Below are positions 8,292-17,839 of a stretch of 34,213 nt of DNA, in pieces; the stretch's first letter is position 1; each line of letters starts with the position of its first letter. Below the pieces are notes generated by a model. That model ran no database searches and had not been told where the DNA came from. It saw nothing but the letters and a program-made list of their open reading frames with translations. The DNA is taken from the NCBI GenBank assembly GCA_016293435.1, contig JAEDEG010000019.1, forward strand, positions 1 to 34,213, read 5' to 3'. This DNA is from Clostridia bacterium (lineage in GTDB: Bacteria; Bacillota; Clostridia; UMGS1810). A program made the translations under genes and the position numbers.

Positions 8292-9725
8292 TTATAATAT
8301 ATTTTTTTCGTCCAAAATTCTTATGCCGCTGCCTTCGGTCAAAAATACCTTGAAGCCAAAGTCATAGTCATAATCATTGGGGACTTTGAGAGACAATTGA
8401 ACAGTTGTTTCACCTTGAGGAGCATTTATGTTTTTGCGGCTTATTGCCGCAAGACCGCCCTCTGCATTGTACAGACACAAAACAACACCAACATTTTTGT
8501 CTGCAGATTCTCGATTTATAATCGGAATATCAAGCGCAAATTCCGAGCCCGCCTCGGGTGCACTCTGACCGATCGGCTCGCCGAGAACAATAGGCCTGTC
8601 ATCACGAACACTCAGAATTATGCTGCCGCTTGGTGGTGCATCCGGGCTTAGCATTCGGCGCACTTGGTCGGATACCTTGAGCTTGTATTTTGACGCCTGA
8701 ACAAGTTTTTCTGAAGGTGTGACAGTATATACGTTGTTTTCGTAGGACCCGGAGTATTCTACGGCGTTACCGTCGGAATCTTCCAAAACTATGTTTTCGG
8801 TGTTAAAAAGCGATGCATCGGACACTGCTCCAAAATCAAGCAAAACCTTGCCTGTATCGGGAAGCTCGCCCGAATAGCTGCCGTCCGCCTCAGCGTATGA
8901 CATCAAAAAAAAGTTTGAAATGACGTTAGAGGCATCTGTGGGATAGAGCCTATAGAAATGGAGATTGTCGAGAGCAAAGCCCATGCGTTCTTCTTCGGAG
9001 GGTACTTCGTTTGGCTGATTAAACAAAAATGCAATACGCGAGCCCTGCGACCAGGTGTTGCCGGGTTTATGTTTGCCCACTGCATCAACATTGTTTACAA
9101 TGCAGTGCTCTCCCTCAGAATCGGTTGCATACACATTCCATACGTGATTTTCCAAAACCATTTTGAGGTGAAACCATTCACCTATGGGATAATAATAGTC
9201 TGTACCCTTTACCTTGCCGTCATTGCCGAGAATCTGATAATCTGAGCTGTGCCACAAATACCACCACATAAGGTCAAGTCTGCCGTTTGTGTTGTCAGCC
9301 TTTACATCAAACTCTATAATTTGCTTTCCCTGCCAGTTTATTATAGAATCGCCAAAGCTTGTGTCATAAATCAGATAAAGCTGGTTACCGGTATCGATAG
9401 TGGAATACTGGGTAAACTTATCGTTTGTTGTGGCTCTAAAATAAGCAGCCCAGTCTCCGTCTTGCCCCGAAGCACCGTTAACCCATTGTTCCCGGGTTAT
9501 TTGGTTATATTTGGAGTTGCCTTCATGAGAAAACACAGACATTGTCTTTGAATTTAGGTCATACACCTCGGTGGTGTCGGGGTGATTTGATGTGGCATGC
9601 GAAGCTTTAATCAGCGGTGCCTTGAGTGCAATGCCGTTGTCTGATTCAAAGGTTGCCGCACCGGCAGGCAATGCAGCCAAAATACACATCACCGTCATAA
9701 TCAGAATTGATACGGCTTTTTTCAT
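8292..9725 (-). CDS. Secreted lectin-like protein, stand-alone version of the long lyase's N-terminus
   Basis: The 477-residue product has a signal peptide (1-23), a concanavalin/LamG-like domain (about 25-265), an SbsA-type Ig-like domain (about 280-372, with GKVLLDFGAV and SKYKLKVSDQVRR), and a C-terminal Ig-like segment. It resembles residues 1-470 of the neighbouring 1537-residue lyase throughout; blocks such as WVNGASGQDGD, EFDVKADNTNGRLD and NTWSQGSRIAFLFNQPNEV are identical. This indicates tandem duplication. It lacks the lyase part, so a binding or scaffolding role is likely, but the ligand is unknown. The ATG at 9725 follows AAAGGATG. The gene ends 15 bp before the next one and is probably co-transcribed. 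Confidence 0.85.
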   Translation of the reverse strand: MKKAVSILIMTVMCILAALPAGAATFESDNGIALKAPLIKASHATSNHPDTTEVYDLNSKTMSVFSHEGNSKYNQITREQWVNGASGQDGDWAAYFRATTNDKFTQYSTIDTGNQLYLIYDTSFGDSIINWQGKQIIEFDVKADNTNGRLDLMWWYLWHSSDYQILGNDGKVKGTDYYYPIGEWFHLKMVLENHVWNVYATDSEGEHCIVNNVDAVGKHKPGNTWSQGSRIAFLFNQPNEVPSEEERMGFALDNLHFYRLYPTDASNVISNFFLMSYAEADGSYSGELPDTGKVLLDFGAVSDASLFNTENIVLEDSDGNAVEYSGSYENNVYTVTPSEKLVQASKYKLKVSDQVRRMLSPDAPPSGSIILSVRDDRPIVLGEPIGQSAPEAGSEFALDIPIINRESADKNVGVVLCLYNAEGGLAAISRKNINAPQGETTVQLSLKVPNDYDYDFGFKVFLTEGSGIRILDEKNIL

Positions 9726-9793
9726 ATAACATCATCCTTTCTTTGAATTTTGCCTTTATATTTTTGGCAAGCATAAATTGTTGCAGGTTTATT

Positions 9794-12700
9794 CTATTGT
9801 GGATTTGCCTTCATTACCCTTGCTGCAGAATTATAAGAAAAATCATATCCCAAAACATCTGCCAGATCCTTTATCGGTACATACACCGTACTGTTTTGAG
9901 CAAAGGGTGCTTTGCTTAGTTTGACCGATGCAGCGTCAATCACAGCCTGAGTGCTTCGCACTGTGAGTGAAGCTGTTTTGCCGCCTTTGGTTATTGTAAT
10001 CTTGGCACCCGATCTTGAATACTCTGCGCCAAACTGGGTGAGCATTTCGAGAGCTGTGCAGGGCACGCCGCCACTCAAAATAGTTGGCTTTGGCTGATAG
10101 AGGAAGTTTCCTTTGTTGCTGCCGTTGCCGTCGGTTTTACTTGCATATTTCCACACATCAAAATCGCCAACAGCACGCTTTGAAAGCAGAGGATATGTGA
10201 CAGCAGTCGGTTCGTCTGTTGTGGGAGATACGGTATAGGCTCCGTTTGGCAGCTCTGCAAAAACGGCATTACCGTCTGAGCGTGAGCTAACATTTATGCT
10301 TATTTCGCCGCCGGATATGTTCCAGGTGCCCTCAGCCATACCGCATATAAGCACTGCTGCAGTGCCTGAGTCTGAGTCTATTGTGAGGTTAAATGACGAA
10401 TTTATCTCATCGCCTCTTGCAAAAAGCACAACTCTGTTACAGATTGACGCTCCCACAAAAAGCTCTGTTTCAAGCTTTTTGGGATTGAGCGCGGGAGGGT
10501 TGCCCGATGCATCGGTCACATACATTACATTCAAAAACTCATCTTCAACGCTTTCGCCGACAGGGCTGAGCTCTATTCTGTAATTACCGCCCTCTATGGT
10601 GTTTTCTTTGGGAGGCATGAGCAGACCGCCCACATTAAACATCTCGTTTTTTTCGTCGCCTATCACATCAATGGTATGCTTCTCGGGCAATAGCACTGTG
10701 TCTACGAGCTTGCCGTCAAAGTCTGCATCGGTACGCGTTATTGTGATAACATTGTCCAAAACCGAGGGCTTTTGCTGTGAATGTAAAAGAAAAGTCTTTT
10801 TAAACGAAGCATTTGCCGATGCCATTTTGTCATACACTATAAACGCCGCCGGGTAGGTATCGTTTGCAAGATCTGCAAACACCATCGACCGCTTGTAGCT
10901 TGTTACCTTGTTTGAATAGGCATTTGTAAGATCACCCGATATGTATGAATATAGAGGAGTTTTTTCATTTGGACCTATATAGTGCTTCACGTTTTCTGAA
11001 ACAACAAGGTCTCTGTTTTGTGCAATGCCGTTTTCGTCTGTCTCAAACTCGGTAAATTTGCCGACAACACTGCCCTTTGATACTCCGTTTTCGTTAAGAT
11101 ATGGCGTTCGCTGTCCGCCGTCATTGGGCACCGTCACATTGCTCCAGGTAGGCACAAAGGTTTCGTTTGGATCGTAGCAAAGCATTGTGTTGCCGGCTAT
11201 TGCTCTTCGTTTGTAGCCTTCGTTGTGCTGAGTAGAAGCGTTGTAGGTGCCGGTGTTCATTGCAAGAAGCCCTTTGTAATAAATTTGGAAGTCACCGGTA
11301 TAGATGTTTTGGTGATCACCCACAAAGATCTCATGCATGTTCATAAAGGCAGCTGCCGCATCGGAGTCGTAGCCCTCCTGATTGCTTGTTTTGTGAAGTA
11401 TTGCCGACAGAGGGTAGGAGGTATGCACTGCAAGGGGTTTGTCCTTTGAAACCTCTGCTCCCACGCTCGGATCGTTAAAAATACAATACCAGAACTGTAT
11501 GCTTTCACCTGCATAGCCAAGGCAAAACCGTCTCAAAAACTCGTGCTTGAGCTCGCTGTCGCCGTAGAGGTTTGATGCAATCAGCCAGGTTAGCATATAG
11601 TTGAGGTGATAATACTTTGATTCACTTCTGGTGATCGTGTACATATCGCCCGACGGCATCATTGCACCATAGGGCATGCGGCTGTATATGAGCCATTTTA
11701 AGGGTATTGCCGTCGCATTGCCATACACAGAAATGTCATATCCCATTCGTTTGAGAGTTATGCCCGCCCACATTTCGGAATAAGCTCTGCACTCTGCATA
11801 GTCGTTACCCATGTCAAATCTGCCGGTGTTTCTGAGCCACGCTCTGGCAGGAATCATTTCTTCAAACATTCTTCCCGCTGCCATGTTATAGTAAAGCGGA
11901 TATTCGTCATAAATTGCAATACCTGCCGCAAGCAAATCGCGGAATATTTCCTGTTCACCGCCGTGGCTTGCCACAGATGACATGTTCTTTGGAGGCCAGC
12001 CGATTTCTTTTGATGCGGCTATGCGAACAAACTGATCTTTGAAATATTCCTTGTCGCCATCGGACAATGCATTGTAACACCAGTCATACACCACAGCTGC
12101 CCCAACCAGAATATCTCCTCTTGTGCGAGTTATGTCTCCGGTATCTGAGGGAGTGCGAACGGTGTCTAAATAGTCTCGCATATAGCTTATGGTCTGCTTT
12201 GCATGGTTTATGTCGGTTTCGTCACCGACCACATACACAAGCGCTCTCGACATAATCTTTACAAGCAAAATACCGTTATAATTGTTTGAAAGTGATGTAT
12301 CGAGCCTGCAATTAAGGTCTTCATATGCAAATCCTTTAAATTTATTATACATCCATCCGTTTTCGGATGAACTTAGGTTTTCTTTAAGCTCCGGTATAAA
12401 ATCGGGAGTTATATACAGCCTCGGATGACCCTCGGGAGGTGCCACCGGCGGTTTTGCCCAAAGGGCTGACCATTTTAACTCAAGAATTTCATCGGTTACA
12501 TACGGTGGTGTGTCGTTCATGCCAACGGGAACAAATTCTTTATTTTTGGTTAAAATGAATTTGTCTACATATGATGGTACACCCGATGAAAATGCCAGAT
12601 CGTTGTCACCCTCATAAAGACTAATATTGATGCACGCCCACCTGTATGCTCCATCGCCGGTAAGACTTGCATGCTTTCTGGCATATGCAATATCCGAATA

Positions 12701-14407
12701 TCTATACCATATAAAAGAACCTTCGGCATTGGGGAGAGTTTTGTATCGGAACCAAAGTGCATAATCGCCGCTTTGCTCCTTGGAGGCTATGTGAATATTG
12801 GTAAAAAGAGCATCGTCAGTGCCGTCGGAGGCAGGTCTTAGGGCATCTGTATCCCAACGGTGAGACGTAAAGTATACCGCCCGCTCCCCCGAAGCATCCA
12901 TATCGGATTTTAAAACAGCGCTCTGTCCGTATTCGGTTATGATATCCTCCGCCTCAAATATATAAGACCCATATTCAAGATCATTTGGAAGATCCGGTAC
13001 TGCCGGGGAAGAAAGCGGCTTTATATCACTCCATATGTAGCACACAGGATACATTCCGAGCTTTACATCTATGTTGTCAATGTTGGTCTCAAAGGTTGTT
13101 TCGCCGCTTTTTAACAAAACCTTTTTGGGATAAACCGTACTTAGTGTTTTGTCATAATTATATATTGCCGTATACACGTCCACAGTCTTGGCAGAAGTTG
13201 TTTCGCAATTTATTTTGCAGACTGCCGAGGTGCCCGATATTTCGAGCTGAGCTTTTTTTACATTTACATCGCCGACAGAGTCGTCACGCACCGAAACAAT
13301 TATGCTGCCTGTGGGTGGATTGTCGGGATTTAGGAGCTTTCGTATTTCATCGGATATTTTCAGCTTGTATTTAGCGGCACGCTCAAGCGTGGCAGACGGA
13401 GTTATTGAATATATGCCGTTTTCAAAGGAATATGTGTAGTCTTTTTCATTTCCGCCCATATCCGCAAGAACAATGTTTTGACTGTCACAAAGCGAAGAAA
13501 CATCCGCATTTCCAAAGTCAAGCTTTATTTTGCCGTTGCATGGAAGCTCATCGGCAGCTTCGCCGGTTTCTTCTTCATATGTCACCGCTACGAATCTCGA
13601 TATATCACCGGAGCCGGATTCGGGATCCAAGCGGTAAAAGTGCAGATTGTCGAGGGCAAACCCCATGCGCTCATCTTCCGATGCCACTTCATTTGGCTGG
13701 TTAAACAAAAACGCAATACGTGAACCCTGAGACCAGGTGTTGCCCGGATGGGTTTTGCCAACAGCAGCCACATTGTCTACAATGTGATGTTCACCGTCAG
13801 AATCGGTTGCATACACATTCCACACATGATTTTGGAGAATCATCTTTATGTGGAACCATTCTCCTGTGGGATATTTGTAGCTCGTTCCCTTTATCCTGCC
13901 GTCTTCTCCAAGCAGCTGAAAAAGAGAATTGTGCCACAAATACCACCACATAAAGTCGAGCCTGCCGTTGGTGTTGTCAGCCTTTACGTCAAATTCTATA
14001 ACCTGCTTGCCCTTCCAGTTTATAATAGAATCTGCAAAGCCGGTATCATAAACAAGATAGAGCTGATTGCCGGAGTCTAAGGTATAGTTCTGTGTAAACG
14101 AATCGTTTACCGTGGCTTTAAAATAAGCCGCCCGGTCGCCGTCTTGCCCCGAAGCACCGTTAACCCATTGAGGTCGGGTTATTTGGTTATATTTGGAATT
14201 TCCTGCATGCACAAACACAGACATTGTCTCTGAGTTAAAGTCATACACCTTGGTGGTGTCGGGGTGATTTGAAGTATTTAGCTCCGTTTTAATAAGCGGT
14301 GACATTATACCTTTGCTGCTGTCTGCTTCAAAGCTCGCTCCGAAACCGGGTATGGCAAGCAAAGCAAACATAACTGCCGCAAGGATAAACGATATAAATT
14401 TTTTCAT
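9794..14407 (-). CDS. Giant secreted heparinase II/III-like polysaccharide lyase with N-terminal lectin modules
   Basis: The protein has 1537 residues. Apparent order: signal peptide 1-24, concanavalin/LamG-like domain 25-265, SbsA-type Ig domain 270-376, Ig-like segment 385-465, CBM6/35-like sandwich 478-625, alpha/alpha-toroid 655-1000 beginning GHPRLYITPDFIPELKENL, anti-parallel beta-sandwich 1005-1400 (DHQNIYTGDFQIYYKG, YISGDLTNAYSNKV, KKTFLLHSQQKP), and a copper-amine-oxidase-N-like domain 1430-1537 (VYVPIKDLADVLGY). The toroid plus sandwich is the heparinase II/III (PL12/15/17/21-like) architecture, so beta-elimination of a uronic-acid polysaccharide is the likely reaction. Candidate catalytic residues are His815 (SHGGEQEIFRDLLA), Asn868 (GNDYAECR) and His1032. 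Substrate is not determinable from sequence; residues normally binding metal may be altered. An AAAGGAAATG site precedes the ATG. Confidence 0.85.
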   Translation of the reverse strand: MKKFISFILAAVMFALLAIPGFGASFEADSSKGIMSPLIKTELNTSNHPDTTKVYDFNSETMSVFVHAGNSKYNQITRPQWVNGASGQDGDRAAYFKATVNDSFTQNYTLDSGNQLYLVYDTGFADSIINWKGKQVIEFDVKADNTNGRLDFMWWYLWHNSLFQLLGEDGRIKGTSYKYPTGEWFHIKMILQNHVWNVYATDSDGEHHIVDNVAAVGKTHPGNTWSQGSRIAFLFNQPNEVASEDERMGFALDNLHFYRLDPESGSGDISRFVAVTYEEETGEAADELPCNGKIKLDFGNADVSSLCDSQNIVLADMGGNEKDYTYSFENGIYSITPSATLERAAKYKLKISDEIRKLLNPDNPPTGSIIVSVRDDSVGDVNVKKAQLEISGTSAVCKINCETTSAKTVDVYTAIYNYDKTLSTVYPKKVLLKSGETTFETNIDNIDVKLGMYPVCYIWSDIKPLSSPAVPDLPNDLEYGSYIFEAEDIITEYGQSAVLKSDMDASGERAVYFTSHRWDTDALRPASDGTDDALFTNIHIASKEQSGDYALWFRYKTLPNAEGSFIWYRYSDIAYARKHASLTGDGAYRWACINISLYEGDNDLAFSSGVPSYVDKFILTKNKEFVPVGMNDTPPYVTDEILELKWSALWAKPPVAPPEGHPRLYITPDFIPELKENLSSSENGWMYNKFKGFAYEDLNCRLDTSLSNNYNGILLVKIMSRALVYVVGDETDINHAKQTISYMRDYLDTVRTPSDTGDITRTRGDILVGAAVVYDWCYNALSDGDKEYFKDQFVRIAASKEIGWPPKNMSSVASHGGEQEIFRDLLAAGIAIYDEYPLYYNMAAGRMFEEMIPARAWLRNTGRFDMGNDYAECRAYSEMWAGITLKRMGYDISVYGNATAIPLKWLIYSRMPYGAMMPSGDMYTITRSESKYYHLNYMLTWLIASNLYGDSELKHEFLRRFCLGYAGESIQFWYCIFNDPSVGAEVSKDKPLAVHTSYPLSAILHKTSNQEGYDSDAAAAFMNMHEIFVGDHQNIYTGDFQIYYKGLLAMNTGTYNASTQHNEGYKRRAIAGNTMLCYDPNETFVPTWSNVTVPNDGGQRTPYLNENGVSKGSVVGKFTEFETDENGIAQNRDLVVSENVKHYIGPNEKTPLYSYISGDLTNAYSNKVTSYKRSMVFADLANDTYPAAFIVYDKMASANASFKKTFLLHSQQKPSVLDNVITITRTDADFDGKLVDTVLLPEKHTIDVIGDEKNEMFNVGGLLMPPKENTIEGGNYRIELSPVGESVEDEFLNVMYVTDASGNPPALNPKKLETELFVGASICNRVVLFARGDEINSSFNLTIDSDSGTAAVLICGMAEGTWNISGGEISINVSSRSDGNAVFAELPNGAYTVSPTTDEPTAVTYPLLSKRAVGDFDVWKYASKTDGNGSNKGNFLYQPKPTILSGGVPCTALEMLTQFGAEYSRSGAKITITKGGKTASLTVRSTQAVIDAASVKLSKAPFAQNSTVYVPIKDLADVLGYDFSYNSAARVMKANPQ

Positions 14408-14479
14408 AATACATTTCCTTTAATCAAAATTTATACTGCTAAGCAAAGTGATTATCGCTTGAGCCATACAAATTTACAG

Positions 14480-17400
14480 TTACTCCGTCGCTGTCTTTTT
14501 TGCAAACACAAGATCGGAATGCGGACGGTAGCTGAATGTGTATCCAACAACATCTGCCACATCATCAAGTGCAACATACACTGTGCCGTTTTCGCTAAAC
14601 GGTGTATGCTTAAGAGTTACAGCAGCTCCGGCTTTTACAGCTGAGCTTGAGCCTGCTGTTATTGTCATGCTGCCATTGGCTGCAGCAAAAGCTGCGCTGT
14701 TTGCATCAGCCTGAACTTTTGCACCAAATTCTCTGAGAACCTCAGCACCAACAAATGCTACGCCGTCTACTGCCTTTGTCGGCTTTGACATATAAAGGAA
14801 GTTGCCGTAGGAGATAGATGGGGCATCTACAGCTGCTCTCCACATCATAAAGTCACCAATCTTGTTGAAATTGTATGCCTCTGTCTCAAACTTTTTGACT
14901 GCGGCAGTTTCATCTGTTTTTGAAACTGTGTAGGCACCCGGAGCGCATTTGAAATACAAGGTATTCTCACCTTTTTTGCTCTCAACAACAAATGCATTTC
15001 CTTCTTTGTCTTTGATCTGCCATTTGCCTTCTGCCATATCGGTGAGGAGCACCGATACCTCGTTGTAGCCATTGTTTCTGACAGTAATATTTATAGCATT
15101 GTCAATAATTGTAGCTTCTTTGGAGAATGTAACCATTCTGTCCATTACGGTTACGCCAACCCAGCCTGAGCCCTGCTCCTTGTACATTTTCAACTCGGGG
15201 AGATTTGCTGAATTGGTGGTAACATACATTGCATTGAGGAACACATCGTCCTTCTTATCCTTCGACGGTGAAATTTCTATGCGATAGTTACCCCCCTCAA
15301 GTGACTTTTTGGGAGGCATTGCAATACCGCCAACGGTAAACATTTCATTATTTTCGCCGCCCACAACGGTTGTTTTAAAGCCGCCGCGCTCGGGCAGCAT
15401 GGTTTCGTTGACCAGTTTGCCGTCAAACTGCGAATCGGTGCGAGTGATTATTGTTTTGGCACCTTTGATTTCGGGCTTTTGCTGAGAATGGAGCAGCCAT
15501 GTTTTCTTAAATGTTTTATCTGAGCTCGACATCTTGTCAAACACTATCAGAGCTGCGGGATAATCCTCGTTGAAGAGATTGAGGAACACCATGTTACGGT
15601 GATAGTCGGTAACCTTGGAGGTATATGCATTGGTAAGGTCGCCGCCGATATACGAAAATTCGGGTGTTTTTTCGTTGGGACCCACAAAGGTGCGTACATT
15701 TTCGGCTACAACAAGAGATTTGTTTTGTGCAATGCCGTTTTCGTCGATATCATATTCCTCGAGGGTATTTACAGAGGCACCTTTTGATCTGCCGGTTTCG
15801 GGATCAACATAAGGATTACGCTGTCCGCCGTCATTGGGCACCGTCACATTGCTCCAGGTAGGCACAAAGGTTTCGTTTGGATCGTAGCAAAGCATTACAT
15901 TACCTGCAATTGAGCGTCTGTCATAACCCTCATTGTGCTGGGTGTTGGTGTTGTATACACCGGTGTTCATAGCAAGCAGACCCTTGTAGTAAAATTGGAA
16001 GTCACCTGTGAATAGCTCTTGATGGTCACTGACAAATATCTCATGCATATCGAGAGTTACCATAGCATTGTCGGAGTTATAGCCCTCCTGCCAGCTTGTG
16101 CGCGCCGTTATGGAAGAAACCGGATAGGTTGCGGTTAGCGTAAGCGGCAAATCGTCTTTTATTTTTCCGTCTGTGATATCCTCGCTGTCAGGCTCATCAA
16201 AGAGCATGAAAAAGAATTTTTCGTACTCACCGCCGTCCCATATTTGGCTTATTCTGTCCCATTCGTTTTCGAAATATGGATTTTCGTACAACTGACAGGC
16301 AAGGAATAAGCCTTCCGGATAGTTGGAGTAGTAATAATCCTCTCTTGACCTTACAAGACTGTACATATCACCCTTTGGTATCATAGAGCCGTATGGCATT
16401 CGCGAATACAAAAGCCATGTATAGGGCTCACCGTTGAGATCGCCGAAGATGGAATCGTAGCCCATACGGCTAAAGGTCATATCTGCCCACATTTCGGATG
16501 ACCAACGACATTCGCCGTAGTCATTGCCCGAGATGGGTCTGCCCGAACCATTCATCCATAATCTGCCGGGAATCATTTCTTCAAACATACGGCCTGCCGC
16601 AACATCATAAAGCTCGGGGTATTCGTCATACACTGCCACTCCGGCAGCCAACAAATCTCTAAATATTTCTCTCTCGCTTGTATGAGAAACCAGAGACGAA
16701 CCGGCAATAGGAGGCCAGCCTACTTCTTTGGAGGCAACAACCTTTTTTATGAGCTCCAAAAGATAATCTCTTTCTTCGACAGTCATTGCATCATACATCC
16801 AGTCATACACGATTGCCGCCACAACAAGGTAGTTACCTCTCGAACGGGTGATATCACCTGCATCATCGGGAGTACGCACGGTTTCGAGATAGTCTACCAT
16901 ATACTGATAGGTTTGTTTTGCATGGTTGATGTCGGTTTCTTCGCCAATCATCCACACAAAAGCTTTCGACATTATTTTAGTAAGAAGCATGGTGTTGTGG
17001 TTATTGGCAAGGGAGGTATCAAGCTTACAATTGATATCTTCATATGCATATTTTTTCACTCTCTCATACACATAGCTGTATTCGCCGTTTTCTACATTGT
17101 TTTTGAGAGTGGGGATGTAGTCTTTGGTTACATATAGACGTGGATGCCCTTTAATCGGCTTTATTTCGGGCATATCATAGAGTGAATAGAGATATTCCTT
17201 CATTTCTTCCGGCGTTCTGTATACGGGTTCATCATCCTTGCCCGTCGGTTTGAACGAGGAGTCGGAGGTTATGATGATTTTGTCCATATAGCATGAGCCT
17301 CTTCGCTGCATTTTAAGATAGTTCTCGCCATGGTGGAGAGTTATATTGGTATCTGACCAATAATATTCACCGTCTTGAACGCTCGAAAACCATGTTGTTG

Positions 17401-17824
17401 CCCATATTCCGTTATTGCGATCCCACCACACTGATGCCGTTTCCGAAGTAAGGGTTCTTGCGCGGTACCATAGCTTGTATATACCCTCTTGCTGATTTTC
17501 GTCAAGATATAGCTTGGTTTCAATATCGGGGAAATTAAGATCCGATACATTCCATTTTATAGCACCCATCATAAGAGCCTGACCGTTTGATGCCTTTTCA
17601 TCAACAGCGGCAACGGCAGCACCCTTTGGGTTAACAAAATTTTCTGCCTCCAAAACAATAAAGCCGTTTTTGATGCTGAGTCTTTCGTCAATAGGAAGAT
17701 TAACCAAAGGATTTTTGACTTTTGTACCGTAATCGGGCGAAAGAGCAAAAGCACAAACGCTTGTAAAAAGCATTCCCAAAGCCACAAATATGAGAATTAA
17801 TCTTGAGCCTGATTTTAATGTCAT
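14480..17824 (-). CDS. Large secreted heparinase II/III-like polysaccharide lyase
   Basis: The 1114-residue paralogue corresponds to residues about 480-1537 of the neighbouring giant lyase and lacks the LamG and SbsA modules. Apparent order: signal peptide 1-27, CBM6/35-like sandwich 53-190 (NGFIVLEAENF), toroid 225-560 from GHPRLYVTKDYIPTL, beta-sandwich 570-970, and copper-amine-oxidase-N-like domain 1005-1114 (TVYVALDDVADVVGY). Candidate active-site residues match the paralogue: His381 (SHTSEREIFRDLLA), Asn434 (GNDYGECR), His601 (DHQELFTGDFQFYYKG). It probably cleaves a uronic-acid-containing glycan outside the cell. The ATG follows a strong GGAGG site and lies 15 bp after the stop of the SLH gene upstream, so the two are in one operon. 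A 78-base stretch is identical to the paralogue. Confidence 0.86.
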   Translation of the reverse strand: MTLKSGSRLILIFVALGMLFTSVCAFALSPDYGTKVKNPLVNLPIDERLSIKNGFIVLEAENFVNPKGAAVAAVDEKASNGQALMMGAIKWNVSDLNFPDIETKLYLDENQQEGIYKLWYRARTLTSETASVWWDRNNGIWATTWFSSVQDGEYYWSDTNITLHHGENYLKMQRRGSCYMDKIIITSDSSFKPTGKDDEPVYRTPEEMKEYLYSLYDMPEIKPIKGHPRLYVTKDYIPTLKNNVENGEYSYVYERVKKYAYEDINCKLDTSLANNHNTMLLTKIMSKAFVWMIGEETDINHAKQTYQYMVDYLETVRTPDDAGDITRSRGNYLVVAAIVYDWMYDAMTVEERDYLLELIKKVVASKEVGWPPIAGSSLVSHTSEREIFRDLLAAGVAVYDEYPELYDVAAGRMFEEMIPGRLWMNGSGRPISGNDYGECRWSSEMWADMTFSRMGYDSIFGDLNGEPYTWLLYSRMPYGSMIPKGDMYSLVRSREDYYYSNYPEGLFLACQLYENPYFENEWDRISQIWDGGEYEKFFFMLFDEPDSEDITDGKIKDDLPLTLTATYPVSSITARTSWQEGYNSDNAMVTLDMHEIFVSDHQELFTGDFQFYYKGLLAMNTGVYNTNTQHNEGYDRRSIAGNVMLCYDPNETFVPTWSNVTVPNDGGQRNPYVDPETGRSKGASVNTLEEYDIDENGIAQNKSLVVAENVRTFVGPNEKTPEFSYIGGDLTNAYTSKVTDYHRNMVFLNLFNEDYPAALIVFDKMSSSDKTFKKTWLLHSQQKPEIKGAKTIITRTDSQFDGKLVNETMLPERGGFKTTVVGGENNEMFTVGGIAMPPKKSLEGGNYRIEISPSKDKKDDVFLNAMYVTTNSANLPELKMYKEQGSGWVGVTVMDRMVTFSKEATIIDNAINITVRNNGYNEVSVLLTDMAEGKWQIKDKEGNAFVVESKKGENTLYFKCAPGAYTVSKTDETAAVKKFETEAYNFNKIGDFMMWRAAVDAPSISYGNFLYMSKPTKAVDGVAFVGAEVLREFGAKVQADANSAAFAAANGSMTITAGSSSAVKAGAAVTLKHTPFSENGTVYVALDDVADVVGYTFSYRPHSDLVFAKKTATE

Positions 17825-17839
17825 ATCGTTTTCCTCCTT

